Positions 8,359 to 18,903 are shown, counted from the stretch's first letter. The stretch: DNA of 64,000 nt from Bradyrhizobium sp. JYMT SZCCT0180 (GCF_018130165.1 NZ_JAFCLZ010000012.1:124001-188000); one strand, 5' to 3'. A program made the numbers and translations. The notes: generated by a model not told the origin, from the letters alone.

Positions 8359-9655
8359 ACATGCTTCGCCGCCACTGGCCCTGGCTTCTGGTCCTCGTCA
8401 TCCTGCTGGCGTTCCCGTTCCTGTTCTACGACTGGACCAAGGGGCGCCATTCCGGCTTCGTGCTGACGCTGATGAGCGAGATCGGTGTGATGGCGATCTT
8501 TGCGCTGTCCTACAACATGCTGATGGGCCAGGCCGGCCTACTGTCGTTCGGCCACGCCGTGCTGTTCGGCTTAGGCGCCTACTGCGCCGCGCATGTCGTG
8601 AATATGGTGAAGGCCGGCACGATCTGGTTGCCAACGGAGCTGATCCCCCTGGCCGGCGGGCTCGGCGGGCTGTTCTTCGGCTATGTCTTTGGCTGGCTGG
8701 TGACCAAGCAGCGCGCCACCGCCTTTGCGATGATCACGATGGGGCTCGGCGAGCTGGTCTCGGCCGCCGCCTTGATGTTCATGGCCTTCTTCGGCGGCGA
8801 AGGCGGCATCACCATCGACCGCGTGATGGACACCAGCCTGGTCGGCGTCCGCTATACCTCGCCATGGCAGGTCTATTGCCTGGTGCTGGCCTGGGCCTTC
8901 ATTGCCGCGGCCCTGATGCGGCTGCAAACCCAGACCGCGCTCGGCAAAATGGCCAACGCCACCCGCGACAATTTCGAGCGCGCCCAGTTCGTCGGCTACG
9001 ATCCGCGCATGGTGCGGCTGATGCAGTTCACGCTGTCCGGCTTCTTCGCCGGGATCGGCGGCGGGCTCTACGTGCTGATCTACGAGATCGTCACCTTCGA
9101 CACGGTGTCAGCGGCGAAATCGGCCAACGCGCTGCTCGCCGTTTACATCGGCGGCGCCGGCGGCTTCTTCGGACCGATCCTCGGCACCATCGTCGTGGTG
9201 CTGCTGCAGAGCGGCGTCAGCCTGCTCAGCAACGCCTGGCTGCTCTATGTCGGCGTGCTCTTCATCGTCATGGTGATGTATGCGCCGGGCGGGCTGATCG
9301 GGCTGATCTTCATGCATCTGCCGATCTGGCGCGCGGGACGGATGCGCGAGCTGTTGCTGCCCTATGCGCGGGCGTTTCCGCCGGCGCTTTTGGTCCTGCT
9401 CGGCTTCGTGTTCATGGTCGAACTGGCGTCCTTCACCACCATCGGCGCCGCCCAGGGCAAGCGATTCACCATCGGCGGCCAACTGATTGATACCACAGCG
9501 CCGATGCCGTGGGTGATCGCGATCGCAGCGCTGGTGCTCGGTGCGCTGTGGCTCCGCCATGAGGCGCGTGGCTTCCGCCAGCGCTGGGATGAACTGATGG
9601 AAGGCAGCAAGCGCGCCCAGGCGACGGCAGCTCCCAAGCCGCAGGAGGCCGTGGC

Positions 9656-9659
<4 letters not shown>
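8355..9659 (+). CDS. ABC importer permease, LivM-type, with long C-terminal extension
   Basis: A 434-residue inner-membrane permease. The first roughly 320 residues are a normal LivM: SYNMLMGQAGLLSFGHAVLFGLGAY, the central ITMGLGELVSAA, and YIGGAGGFFGPILGT. About 110 residues follow with two further hydrophobic segments (ALLVLLGFVFMVEL and WVIAIAALVLGALWL) joined by a polar linker, ending in an Ala/Lys/Pro-rich cytosolic tail. The usual family length is nearer 320-350. Four-base overlaps with both neighbours show a tight operon. Confidence 0.88.
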
Positions 9660-10404
<745 letters not shown>

Positions 10405-10408
<4 letters not shown>

Positions 10409-11103
10409 TGCTCGAGGTCCGCGATCTCCACGCCTTCTATGGCAAGAGCCATATCCTGCAGGGCGTCGACCTCAGCGTCGACCAGGGCGAGATCGTCAGC
10501 CTGCTCGGCCGCAACGGCGTCGGCCGCTCCACCGCCTGCAAGACCATCATGGGGCTGGTGCCGCCGGCCGGGCAGATCAATTTCAAGGGCCGCGCGATCG
10601 CGGGCCTGCGGCCCGACCAGATCGCCCATCTCGGCATCGGCTATGTGCCCGAAGACCGCCAGGTTTTTCCCGGCCTCACCGTGCGCCAAAATCTCGAACT
10701 CGGGCTGAAGCGCGCCGGCGTCGTCGGGCGCTGGAAATTCGAGGACGTGTTCAAGCTGTTTCCCAATCTTGGGGAACGGCAGGACAATCCCGCCGGCGTG
10801 CTGTCGGGCGGCGAGCAACAGATGCTGACGATGTGCCGCACGCTGATGGGCGATCCTGATCTGGTCATCATCGACGAGCCGACCGAGGGGCTCGCGCCAA
10901 AACTGGTCGAACAGGTCGGCACCCTGCTCGACGAAATCGCGCGCCGCGGCACCGCGATTCTTCTGGTGGAGCAGAAGCTCACCATCGCGCTGAAGATTTC
11001 CCGCCGCCTCTATGTGATGGGCCACGGCCGCATCGTGTTCGAGGGAACACCGGCGGAGCTCGCGGCCAACGCCGGTGTGCGCAAGGAGTGGCTGGAGGTT
11101 TAG
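10405..11103 (+). CDS. ABC importer ATPase, LivF-type, with Arg in Walker A
   Basis: A 232-residue ATPase. Walker A reads GRNGVGRST at 35-43, with Arg41 (codon 10525-10527, CGC) where the nucleotide-binding Lys is expected. The signature loop LSGGEQQ, Walker B LVIIDE and the VEQK switch region are intact. The start at 10405 overlaps the LivG stop; an adjacent ATG at 10408 is an alternative. The second importer in this window has the normal Lys (GANGAGKST). The Arg could lower hydrolysis at one ATP site. I recall Arg here in some related LivF proteins, but could not check. Confidence 0.9.
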
Positions 11104-11122
11104 GAGCTTCCCGCCGGCCGGA

Positions 11123-11324
11123 CTATCCGAACAGCCAGGACTTCGGATTAGCGATCGGTTTATGCTCGATGCTGAGCAGGCCGCCCTTGACGATGCGGAT
11201 GAGCGACCAGATGAACCACCAGGCAACAATCGGCAGGCCGATCAGCACCAGGGAAAATGGAATGCCGATCGGCGACGATATTGTCCGAGGCGATGGGTCG
11301 CTGGGTCTCGTAAGAAAGTGACAT
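11123..11324 (-). pseudogene. broken DUF4870-type membrane protein gene
   Basis: On the minus strand an ATG at 11322-11324 opens MSLSYETQRPIASDN, which looks like the start of small DUF4870/COG3671 membrane proteins. In another frame the region ends with a membrane segment IGLPIVAWWFIWSLIRIVKG and the tail KPIANPKSWLFG, stop at 11123-11125, like the end of the same family. The middle of the protein is absent and the two pieces are out of frame, so an internal deletion with frameshift is the simplest explanation. The family link rests on pattern memory. Confidence 0.5.
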
Positions 11325-11509
11325 GGCTGCCTCTGTTGCCACTGAGATCGTGGAGCTCTGCGAACGCCCTTTGGTCGCGCCTGCCATGGCCCAGGTTCAG
11401 CAAATAAAGTCATAAGGCGCGGCAGAGTTGTACTCGGAGCAATGCCTTTGTGGCTGGCCCGGCCGGGATCAGCCATAATGGACGGGTCACCACAAGAGAG
11501 ACCTTCCGG

Positions 11510-12661
11510 ATGCTTGCCTCCCAACGCGCTTTGTTCGATATCCCGCGCGAGATCTGCTACCTGAATGCCGCCTCCTACAGCCCCTTGCCGATCCGGACTC
11601 AGGAAGCCGCGCGCGCGGCTGTGGGACGCAAGGGAATGCCCTGGAAGCTCCCGGCTTCCTTTGCCAACCAGCAGAACGAACGCGCGCGCGCGGCTGCTGC
11701 CCGGCTGATCAATGCCGATCCTTCCGATGTCGCTCTGACACCCTCGATCAGCTACGGCGTCGCGACGGCGGCAAAGCTTTTGACCATTCCCCGCGGCACG
11801 CGCGTGATCGTGCTGGAAAGCGATCACTCCTCCCCGGTGCTGGAATGGCACGCGCGGGCGGAGGCACAGGGGTTCACGGTCGAGACGGTCGGACAACCCG
11901 GCGACGGCGACTGGACATCCGCAGTGCTCGCCGTCATCGAACGATCGGGCGCGCCACAGGTTAGCCTCGCCTCGATCTCATCGGTGCACTGGTCGGACGG
12001 CGGGCTGGTCGACGTCGACAAGGTGAGTGCGGCGCTTAGGGCATGCGGCGCGATGTTCCTGATCGACGCCACGCAAGGCGTCGGTGTGCTGGCGATGGAC
12101 GTGAAGCGCCTCGATCCGGATTTTGTGCTGTTCCCGACCTACAAATGGGTGCTTGGGCCTTACGGCCGCGCCTTTCTCTATGTTGCCAAACGCCATCAGA
12201 ACGGCGTTCCGCTGGAACAGATTTCGGCCGCCCGCCGCGACGTGCGCGCCGAGAATTCGGTCTATTTCACCGATCTCAATTACGTGCCCGATGCGCGCCG
12301 CTTCGACATGGGCGAGCGCGACTATTTTATTTCGATGGAGATGGCGTCCATCGGCATGGAAATGCTGGCCGAATGGAGCGCCTCGGCCGTGGTGCAGCGC
12401 CTCGCGATGCTGACGGAGCGGATTGCAGAAGGCGTGCGCGGCATCGGCGTCAGCGTGCCGGATGCGCGGCTGCGCGCGCCGCATATTTTGAGCCTGGCGT
12501 TCAAGGGCGGGATGCCGGCGGGACTCGTCGAAGGTTTGGCAAGCGACGGCGTCTACGTCGCGCCGCGTCTGGGACGGCTGCGGATATCGCCGCATGTGTA
12601 TAATGACGAGGCGGATGCGGATCGGTTTGTGGAGGTTTTGGGCAGGCGGTTGCGGGGATGA
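11510..12661 (+). CDS. aminotransferase class V-fold PLP enzyme
   Basis: A 383-residue PLP enzyme of the class V aminotransferase / cysteine desulfurase fold. The early ICYLNAASYSPLP segment, the DATQGVGV stretch with the Asp that contacts the PLP nitrogen, and LFPTYKW, whose Lys is the expected Schiff-base residue, are all present. There is no obvious desulfurase active-site Cys loop, so a transaminase, lyase or epimerase-like role is more likely. The ATG at 11510 was chosen over 11450 because the family start (LFDIPREICYLNAAS) follows it. It stands alone between a broken gene and a repeat. Confidence 0.82.
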   Translation: MLASQRALFDIPREICYLNAASYSPLPIRTQEAARAAVGRKGMPWKLPASFANQQNERARAAAARLINADPSDVALTPSISYGVATAAKLLTIPRGTRVIVLESDHSSPVLEWHARAEAQGFTVETVGQPGDGDWTSAVLAVIERSGAPQVSLASISSVHWSDGGLVDVDKVSAALRACGAMFLIDATQGVGVLAMDVKRLDPDFVLFPTYKWVLGPYGRAFLYVAKRHQNGVPLEQISAARRDVRAENSVYFTDLNYVPDARRFDMGERDYFISMEMASIGMEMLAEWSASAVVQRLAMLTERIAEGVRGIGVSVPDARLRAPHILSLAFKGGMPAGLVEGLASDGVYVAPRLGRLRISPHVYNDEADADRFVEVLGRRLRG

Positions 12662-12677
12662 TCCGCTGATCTACCCT

Positions 12678-12769
12678 CCGTCATGGCCGGGCTTGTCCCG
12701 GCCATCCACGTCTTTGCAACAACACAGAAAGCAAGGCGTGGATGCCCGGGACAAGCCCGGGCATGACGG
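12678..12769. repeat. intergenic palindromic repeat, family D (copy 1)
   Basis: Inverted arms CCGTCATGGCCGGGCTTGTC and GACAAGCCCGGGCATGACGG with inner CATCCACG / CGTGGATG. A related element lies at 53401-53501. It sits between two convergent genes. Confidence 0.8.
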
Positions 12770-12776
12770 ATAAAAC

Positions 12777-14438
12777 TCATGACGAAACCGCCATCTTCCT
12801 CGGCTGCTCCGCACCCGTCAGCGCAAAGCCCTCATACCCCTTCGCCGCAACGTCGTCGCAGATCTGACGGTACGGCCCGACGCCGCCGATATAGGGCATG
12901 AAGATCCGCGGCTTGCCGGGGACGTTGGCGCCCATGTACCAGGAATTGGCCTGCGGATAGAGCGTGGTGTAGGCGACCTCGTTGACGTGGGCGACCCAAT
13001 TATCCTCGGCGTCCTTCTTGGCCTCCATGGCCTCAAAGCCGCGGTCGCGCATATAGCTCACGCAGCCGGTGATCCAATCGACATGCTGCTCGATCGAGAC
13101 GATCATGTTCGACAGCACCGATGGGCTGCCGGGACCGGTGATGACGAAGAGATTGGGAAAGCCGGCGCTCATCAGGCCGAGATAGGTGCGCGGCCCCTCG
13201 GCCCATTTCTGGTTCAGCGTCTGTCCATTGCGGCCGCGAATATCGATTTTTGCGACCGACCCCGTCATCGCGTCGAAGCCGGTCGCCAGCACCAATGCAT
13301 CTACTTCGTAGTCCTTGCCGCCGGTGCGCACGGCACTCGCCGTAATCTCCTCGATCGGATTGGACTTGATGTCGACCAGCGTCACGTTCGGACGGTTGAA
13401 GGTCGCAAAATACTCGGTATCGATGCAGATGCGTTTTGAACCGATCGGATGATTGTTCGGCTGCAGCAATTTTGCCTTCTCGGGATCCTTGACGATTTCG
13501 GCAATCTTCTCGCGGACGAAGTCGGCGGCGGTGTCGTTGGCGGTCTGGTCCAGCGCCAGGTTGTTGTAGACGGACATGAAGGTAAGCCCGCCGCGGGTCC
13601 AGCGCGCTTCGTATTTCGAGCGACGCTCGTTGTCGCCGTCATCGAGCGCGCCGCGGTCGGGCATCTCGGTATAGATGCCGTTGCGCGATTCCGTGCGCGC
13701 AAACTGCCTGACTTCCGGATATTTGGCGCGGAACGCCTGCCGCTCCTCCTCGGTCAACATGGCGTTGCGGGCGGGAATCGAGAAGTTCGCGGTGCGCTGA
13801 AACACCGTGAGGTGGCTGGCCTGCTCGGCGATCACAGGCACTGACTGGATGCCCGACGATCCCGTGCCGATAACGCCGACGCGCTGGCCGGTGAAATCGA
13901 CGATTTCATGCGGCCAGTGGCCGGTGTGATAGACCTTGCCTTCAAAGCGATCGAGGCCCTTGATCTCCGGCATCCGTGCGTTCGACAGGCAGCCGGTGGC
14001 GAGCACGACGAATTTTGCGGTCACAATCTTGCCGTCGGAGAGCGCGACCGACCACAGATTGGTGCGTTCATCGAACTCGGCGCGTTCGACTGTTGTGTTG
14101 AACTGGATGTCGGGACGGAGACCAAAACGGTCGGCGACGTGGTTGGCGTATTTCAAAATCTCCGGCTGCGGCGCGTAGCGTTCGCTCCAGTCCCATTCCT
14201 GCTGCAGCTCTTCGGAGAACGAATAGGAATACTGCATGCTCTCGACATCGCAGCGCGCGCCGGGATAGCGGTTCCAGTACCAGGTGCCGCCGACGCCATC
14301 GCCCTGCTCATAGACGCGCGCTGAAAACCCCTGCCCGCGCAGTTTATGCAGCATGTACATGCCGGCAAAGCCTGCACCGACCACGACGACGTCGTAGCTC
14401 TCGGAAGCTTTTCCGGAAACGGATGGCGATGCGGACAT
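12777..14438 (-). CDS. flavin-containing monooxygenase, Baeyer-Villiger type
   Basis: A 553-residue FAD- and NADPH-dependent monooxygenase. The FAD Rossmann motif GAGFAG is at 21-26, a second dinucleotide motif GTGSSG follows in the middle, and the fingerprint FEGKVYHTGHWP matches the Baeyer-Villiger signature F-x-G-x-x-x-H-x-x-x-W-P. Length is close to cyclohexanone or phenylacetone monooxygenases. It would insert oxygen next to a ketone to give an ester or lactone. The ATG at 14438 starts a short polar lead before the FAD strand; the upstream extension lacks family likeness. The natural ketone is unknown. Confidence 0.9.
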   Translation of the reverse strand: MSASPSVSGKASESYDVVVVGAGFAGMYMLHKLRGQGFSARVYEQGDGVGGTWYWNRYPGARCDVESMQYSYSFSEELQQEWDWSERYAPQPEILKYANHVADRFGLRPDIQFNTTVERAEFDERTNLWSVALSDGKIVTAKFVVLATGCLSNARMPEIKGLDRFEGKVYHTGHWPHEIVDFTGQRVGVIGTGSSGIQSVPVIAEQASHLTVFQRTANFSIPARNAMLTEEERQAFRAKYPEVRQFARTESRNGIYTEMPDRGALDDGDNERRSKYEARWTRGGLTFMSVYNNLALDQTANDTAADFVREKIAEIVKDPEKAKLLQPNNHPIGSKRICIDTEYFATFNRPNVTLVDIKSNPIEEITASAVRTGGKDYEVDALVLATGFDAMTGSVAKIDIRGRNGQTLNQKWAEGPRTYLGLMSAGFPNLFVITGPGSPSVLSNMIVSIEQHVDWITGCVSYMRDRGFEAMEAKKDAEDNWVAHVNEVAYTTLYPQANSWYMGANVPGKPRIFMPYIGGVGPYRQICDDVAAKGYEGFALTGAEQPRKMAVSS

Positions 14439-14556
14439 GAAAACTCCCTTGCGAATTCTTGATTTGCCGGACAGCATTCTCTCGATAGCGCCAAAGCGCA
14501 AGACACAAATCGGCGGCCTTGCTTTGCATATTTTGTGACGTGGAATGTTCGCTGCC

Positions 14557-14658
14557 CCTCATGGTGAGGAGCGCGTCTTCGCGCGTCTCGAACCATGAGG
14601 CCCCAGACGGGCCTGCATCCTTCGAGACGCGGCGAAGACGCCGCTCCTCAGGATGAGG
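14557..14658. repeat. intergenic palindromic repeat, family A (copy 1)
   Basis: A roughly 100-base element with CCTCATGGTGAGGAGCG at one end and CGCTCCTCAGGATGAGG at the other, plus inner CGTCTCGAACCATGAGG and ATCCTTCGAGACG arms. Seven copies occur in the window. It lies in the divergent gap (14439-14768) between the monooxygenase and the nitronate monooxygenase; I see nothing else definite in that gap. Confidence 0.88.
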
Positions 14659-14768
14659 TCGAAGAGCGCTTGGCATCCCAGCCCCTGATGGGCTAGCGTC
14701 GGGTCAGCACGGCAAACAAAAACCAACAACGAGCGGCGTCAAAGCCGCCCCAAGGAACGGATACGACC

Positions 14769-15902
14769 ATGAAATCGCCGATCTGCGACATGCTGGGAAT
14801 AGAGTTTCCGCTGCTGGCCTTCAGCCATTGCCGCGACGTGGTGGCGGCCGTCAGCCGTGCCGGCGGATTTGGCGTGCTGGGCGCGACCCGCTTCTTGCCG
14901 GAGACGCTGGAGCAGGAACTGAAATGGATCGACGACCACGTCGACGGCAAGCCCTACGGCATCGATGTGCTGATCCCGGAAAACATTTCGACCGCCGGCG
15001 AGAAGAACCTCACCTGGAAAAGCCTGGAGAAGCGAGTTTCGCAAGAGCACCGTGATTTCACCCGCAACCTCCTGAAGAAATACAACATCGAACTCACGAC
15101 CGAGAGTGTCGCCGACAACCAGCCGCAGCCGTTTGACGCCGAGATCGCGCTGGAGTTGCTCGACGTTTCCTTCCGCCATCCGATCAGGCTGATCGCCAAC
15201 GCGCTCGGCGTGCCGCCGAAGGCGATGATCGAGATGGGCCGCAAGCACGACGTGCCGGTCGCGGCCCTCATCGGCTCCAAGGAGCACGCGCTTCGGCAGG
15301 TCGCAGCCGGCGTCGATATTTTGGTGGCGCAGGGCACGGAAGCCGGCGGCCATTGCGGCGAAGTTTCGACCATGGTGCTGGTGCCGGAGGTGATCAAGGC
15401 GATCAAGCCGATCCGCAACGTGCCGGTGCTGGCGGCGGGCGGCATCATGACCGGACACCAGATGGCCGCTTGCATGGCGATGGGCGCGGCCGGGGCCTGG
15501 ACCGGTTCGGTGTGGCTCGCGACGGTGGAGTCCGAGACCTCCGAAATTTTCCGCGAGAAGATGATCGCGGCGTCCTCGCGCGACGCGATCCGCTCCAAGG
15601 GCCGCACCGGCAAGCCCGCCCGGCAGTTGCGCTCGGTATGGACCGATGCCTGGGACCGCGGGCCGGACAGCCCCGGCGCGCTGCCGATGCCGCTGCAAAG
15701 CATCATCAGCCGCGACGCCTTCAACTCGATCGACCGCGCCGCGGCTGCCGGCAACGTCCAGGCGCGCGACCTCGTCAGCTATTTCGTCGGCCAGGGCGTC
15801 GGCCTGATCGACAGCGTCAAATCCGCCGGCGCGGTGGTGCAGGAATTCAAGGAAGATTTTGTCGACGCGGTCGAGCATATGAACGCGTTGATGGAGGAGT
15901 GA
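14769..15902 (+). CDS. nitronate monooxygenase-like flavoprotein
   Basis: A 377-residue FMN-dependent TIM-barrel protein of the NMO/2-nitropropane dioxygenase family. It opens with ICDMLGIEFPLLAFSHCRDV, then AGGFGVLG, and has the diagnostic GTEAGGHCGEVSTMVLVPEV and VLAAGGIMTGHQMAA phosphate-binding segments. In class I NMOs a His in the AGGH motif is the catalytic base, and it is present. Members detoxify propionate-3-nitronate, but many homologues oxidise other compounds. The next gene on the same strand is separated by a family A repeat, so co-transcription is uncertain. Confidence 0.85.
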   Translation: MKSPICDMLGIEFPLLAFSHCRDVVAAVSRAGGFGVLGATRFLPETLEQELKWIDDHVDGKPYGIDVLIPENISTAGEKNLTWKSLEKRVSQEHRDFTRNLLKKYNIELTTESVADNQPQPFDAEIALELLDVSFRHPIRLIANALGVPPKAMIEMGRKHDVPVAALIGSKEHALRQVAAGVDILVAQGTEAGGHCGEVSTMVLVPEVIKAIKPIRNVPVLAAGGIMTGHQMAACMAMGAAGAWTGSVWLATVESETSEIFREKMIAASSRDAIRSKGRTGKPARQLRSVWTDAWDRGPDSPGALPMPLQSIISRDAFNSIDRAAAAGNVQARDLVSYFVGQGVGLIDSVKSAGAVVQEFKEDFVDAVEHMNALMEE

Positions 15903-15910
15903 TATCTATT

Positions 15911-16003
15911 CCTCATGGTGAGGAGCGCGTCTTCGCGCGTCTCGAACCATGAGGCCCGTGGCCCATCCTTCGAGACGCCGCTGCGCGGCTCCTCAGGATG
16001 AGG
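15911..16003. repeat. intergenic palindromic repeat, family A (copy 2)
   Basis: Ends CCTCATGGTGAGGAGCG and GCTCCTCAGGATGAGG with inner CTCGAACCATGAGG / ATCCTTCGAGACG. It fills the gap between two plus-strand genes. The frame of the thiolase-like gene runs back into it, and this is not taken as coding. Confidence 0.88.
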
Positions 16004-16039
16004 TCGGAGTTCGTGTCCCGAAAAGCAAAGCAAGAAAAA

Positions 16040-17551
16040 ATGCCAACATCCCTCCCCGAAGACCGCATTCCCGTCATCGTCGGCGTCGGCGAAATCGTCG
16101 ACCGGCCGAAGGACATTGCCGCCGGGCTCGAACCGCTCGCGCTGCTGGAACAGGCGCTGAAGCGCGCGGAGGCGGACAGCGGCGCTAACCTGCTCGGCGA
16201 ACTCGGCTCGATCGACGTGGTCAATTTCCTGAGCTGGCGCTACCGCGATCCGGAGAAACAACTCGCCGAGCGGCTCGGCGCCACGCCGGCGCATTGCTAT
16301 TACGGCCCGGTCGGCGGCGAGAGCCCGATCCGCTATCTGCATGAAGCCGCCAAACGCATCGCGCGCGGCGAATGCAGCGTCGCGGCGGTGTGCGGCGCCG
16401 AGGCGCAGTCGACCGCGACCAAAGCACAGCGGGCAAATATAGACCTGCCATGGACGCCATTCGCCCATGACGTCGAGGAACCGAAGCGCGGCGCAGCGTT
16501 CCAGAAGCCGATGGCGGTGACGCTCGGCGTGTTCCGTCCCATCACCGTCTATCCCTTGTATGAGTCCGCGACGTCAGCGCATTGGGGCCAGACGCCGCGC
16601 GAGGCGCTGGCCGAATCCGGACAACTGTGGTCGACCTATGCGCGCGTGGCGTCGGAGAATCCCAACTCCTGGCTGAAGAAAAACTTCACGCCGGACGAGA
16701 TCACAACGCCGACGCCGGAAAACCGGCTGATCGCCTGGCCCTACACCAAGCTGATGGTGGCCAACCCGACCGTCAACATGGGCGGCGCGATCCTGATGAC
16801 GTCGCTGGCAAAGGCGCGCGCCGCCGGCTTGCCCGAGGATCGGCTGATCTATCCGTTAGGCGGCGCGTCGGCGGAAGAGCCGCGCGATTATCTGCTGCGC
16901 GACCAGTTCTTCGAGAGCCATCCGCAGAATGCCGTGCTCAACGCCGTGATGGACCTCGTCGAGGGCGACGGCAAAAAATTCGACGCGATCGAATTGTATA
17001 GCTGCTTTCCCTGCGTGCCGAAGATGGCGCGGCGGACGCTCGGCCTCGGCCCGGACGTCAGGCCAACCGTCACCGGCGGCCTCACCTTCTTCGGCGCGCC
17101 GCTCAACACCTATATGACGCATGCGGCTTGCGCGATGGTGCGCAAGCTGCGCGAGGGCGGAACGCTCGGCCTGCTCTACGGCCAGGGCGGCTTTGTCACC
17201 AAGCATCATGGCCTGGTGCTGTCGCGGCAGGCGCCGAGAGAGGCTCTGGCGCAGGACACCAACGAGCAGGCCGAGGCCGACCGCCGTAAGGGCGCCGTGC
17301 CCGAATTCGTCACGGAAGCCACCGGCAAGGGCAAGGTCGAGAGCTTTACCGTGATCTATGGCGGCAAGGGCGACGTCGAGCACGGCGTGGTGATGATGCG
17401 CACGGCGGGCGATGCACGGGCGCTGGCGCGGGTGCCGGCGAGCGACAGCGCGACGCTCGCGTACCTGCGCAACATGGACCGCACGCCGGTCGGTTCGGTT
17501 GGGGAGATCGTCACCGCCGGGGATGGCGTGCTGGAGTGGCGGGTGGGGTGA
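16040..17551 (+). CDS. thiolase-like protein (acetyl-CoA acetyltransferase family, TLP-type)
   Basis: A 503-residue thiolase-fold protein with an extra C-terminal domain of about 110 residues (from roughly residue 395). In the N-terminal half the region where thiolases carry the nucleophilic Cys reads CYYGPVGGESPIRYL, so the Cys of the usual CSGxxA loop is not in its place. The C-terminal catalytic Cys-Gly motif is replaced by FFGAPLNTYMTH. This pattern fits thiolase-like proteins that may bind CoA esters without normal thiolysis. The ATG at 16040 begins the conserved part (RIPVIVGVGE). Confidence 0.75.
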   Translation: MPTSLPEDRIPVIVGVGEIVDRPKDIAAGLEPLALLEQALKRAEADSGANLLGELGSIDVVNFLSWRYRDPEKQLAERLGATPAHCYYGPVGGESPIRYLHEAAKRIARGECSVAAVCGAEAQSTATKAQRANIDLPWTPFAHDVEEPKRGAAFQKPMAVTLGVFRPITVYPLYESATSAHWGQTPREALAESGQLWSTYARVASENPNSWLKKNFTPDEITTPTPENRLIAWPYTKLMVANPTVNMGGAILMTSLAKARAAGLPEDRLIYPLGGASAEEPRDYLLRDQFFESHPQNAVLNAVMDLVEGDGKKFDAIELYSCFPCVPKMARRTLGLGPDVRPTVTGGLTFFGAPLNTYMTHAACAMVRKLREGGTLGLLYGQGGFVTKHHGLVLSRQAPREALAQDTNEQAEADRRKGAVPEFVTEATGKGKVESFTVIYGGKGDVEHGVVMMRTAGDARALARVPASDSATLAYLRNMDRTPVGSVGEIVTAGDGVLEWRVG

Positions 17552-17561
17552 CTCTTTCTGC

Positions 17562-17690
17562 TCCCTCGCCCCGCTCTTCGCGGGGAGAGGGTCGGGGTGA
17601 GGGGCTCTCTCCGCGAGCAATGACTGCTGAGGGACCTGTACCCCCTCACCCGGCGCTACGCGCCGACCTCTCCCCGCAAGCGGGGCGAGG
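17562..17690. repeat. intergenic palindromic repeat, family C (copy 1)
   Basis: The arm CCTCGCCCCGCTCTTCGCGG pairs with CCGCAAGCGGGGCGAGG at the other end, with inner GGGTGAGGGG / CCCCCTCACCC. A very similar element is at 58277-58410. It sits between convergent genes. Confidence 0.82.
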
Positions 17691-17703
17691 TTAGGGAAGA
17701 GCC

Positions 17704-18903
17704 CTACCCCTTCACGTCCTGCTTTTCCGACGCCGTCGTGGGCTTGCCCTTGGCAGCGGCGCCGACGACGCGGACCGGATCGCCGTCGGCGATGCCGTCG
17801 GGTGGCGCGGTGATGATGCGGTCGTCGGGGGTGACGCCCGAGGCGAGTTCGATCTCCTTGCCGAGATCGCGGGCGATGGTGACGGTCTTGAACAGCACCT
17901 TGTCGTCGGGGCCGACGGTCGCGACCCGCAAACCGTCCTTGTTGAAAATGAGAGCGCTGGAGGGAATATGCAACGGCACGGCGTCGCGTTCCAGCGGCAG
18001 GCGTACATTGGCGTAGGCGCCGGGCATCAGTTCGCCGCCGGCATTGTCGAGCGCCAGCTGCATGCGCGTCGTCCCCGAGGAGACATCGACCGACTGCGAG
18101 GATGCTTCCACCGTCGCCGCAAAAGTCCGATTCGGATATTCCGGCATCGTCAGCACGGCTTTCGCACCGATCCTGACGGCGGGAACGTAGCTCTGGGGCA
18201 CGTTGACATAGACGCGCAGCTTGGTGATGTCTGACACCACGAACATCGCAGGCCCCGAACCGCCGCCGGCATTGATCAGCGCACCGACATCGGTTTCGCG
18301 CGCGGTGACCACCCCATCGAACGGCACGGTGATCTTCTTGTAACCTGCCAGCGCCTCCAGCCGCTCGACATTGGCGGTGCCGGAATTGACGGCGGCTTTC
18401 TTGTTGGCGAGGTCGGCGGTGCGCTCGTCGATTTCTTGCATCGAGACGAAGTTCGAGGCGAGCAGCGTCTTGCGCCGGTTCAGCGTGGCCTCCGACAGCC
18501 GCGCGCTCGACTGCTGGCTCACGAGATCGGCCCTAGCCTGCAGCAATTGCTGGTCGAGGTCGGGCGCCTCGATCTCGGCGATCACCTGGCCTGCCTTGAC
18601 CTTGGCGCCGATATCGGCGCTCCAGCTTTTCAGATAGCCGCTGACGCGCGCGAATATCGGCGCGCGCGAATAGGCTTCGAGCCGGCCCGGCAGATCGATG
18701 GTGGGGTTGAGTGCGCGGGCATTGGGGAACGCGACGGCGACGCTCGGAACCGCCTGATTGTCGGTCCATTCGCGCAGCTTCGAGCCGGATTCCTCGCGCG
18801 CCCGGATGCCGGTGGCGACGATCAGCCCCGCCCCGATCAATGCCACGACCCCGAATAGGCCCAATTTCCGGCGCGATACCGGCGGGCGTTGTTCAGTGGA
18901 CAT
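17704..18903 (-). CDS. RND efflux periplasmic adaptor subunit
   Basis: A 399-residue membrane-fusion protein. An N-terminal hydrophobic anchor (LGLFGVVALIGAGLIVATG) leads into the lipoyl-like half AYSRAPIFARVSGYLKSWSADIGAKVKAGQ, a helical hairpin rich in Gln, Arg and Ala, the second lipoyl half and the beta-barrel region. It links the inner-membrane RND pump to an outer-membrane channel. The ATG at 18903 overlaps the end of the pump gene by 11 bases, so both are one transcript. No outer-membrane channel gene is next to them. Confidence 0.9.
   Translation of the reverse strand: MSTEQRPPVSRRKLGLFGVVALIGAGLIVATGIRAREESGSKLREWTDNQAVPSVAVAFPNARALNPTIDLPGRLEAYSRAPIFARVSGYLKSWSADIGAKVKAGQVIAEIEAPDLDQQLLQARADLVSQQSSARLSEATLNRRKTLLASNFVSMQEIDERTADLANKKAAVNSGTANVERLEALAGYKKITVPFDGVVTARETDVGALINAGGGSGPAMFVVSDITKLRVYVNVPQSYVPAVRIGAKAVLTMPEYPNRTFAATVEASSQSVDVSSGTTRMQLALDNAGGELMPGAYANVRLPLERDAVPLHIPSSALIFNKDGLRVATVGPDDKVLFKTVTIARDLGKEIELASGVTPDDRIITAPPDGIADGDPVRVVGAAAKGKPTTASEKQDVKG

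Noticed and set aside
15998..16039. Upstream start of the thiolase-like protein
   Set aside because: The extra 14 codons begin within the family A repeat and have no likeness to the family; the ATG at 16040 is preferred.
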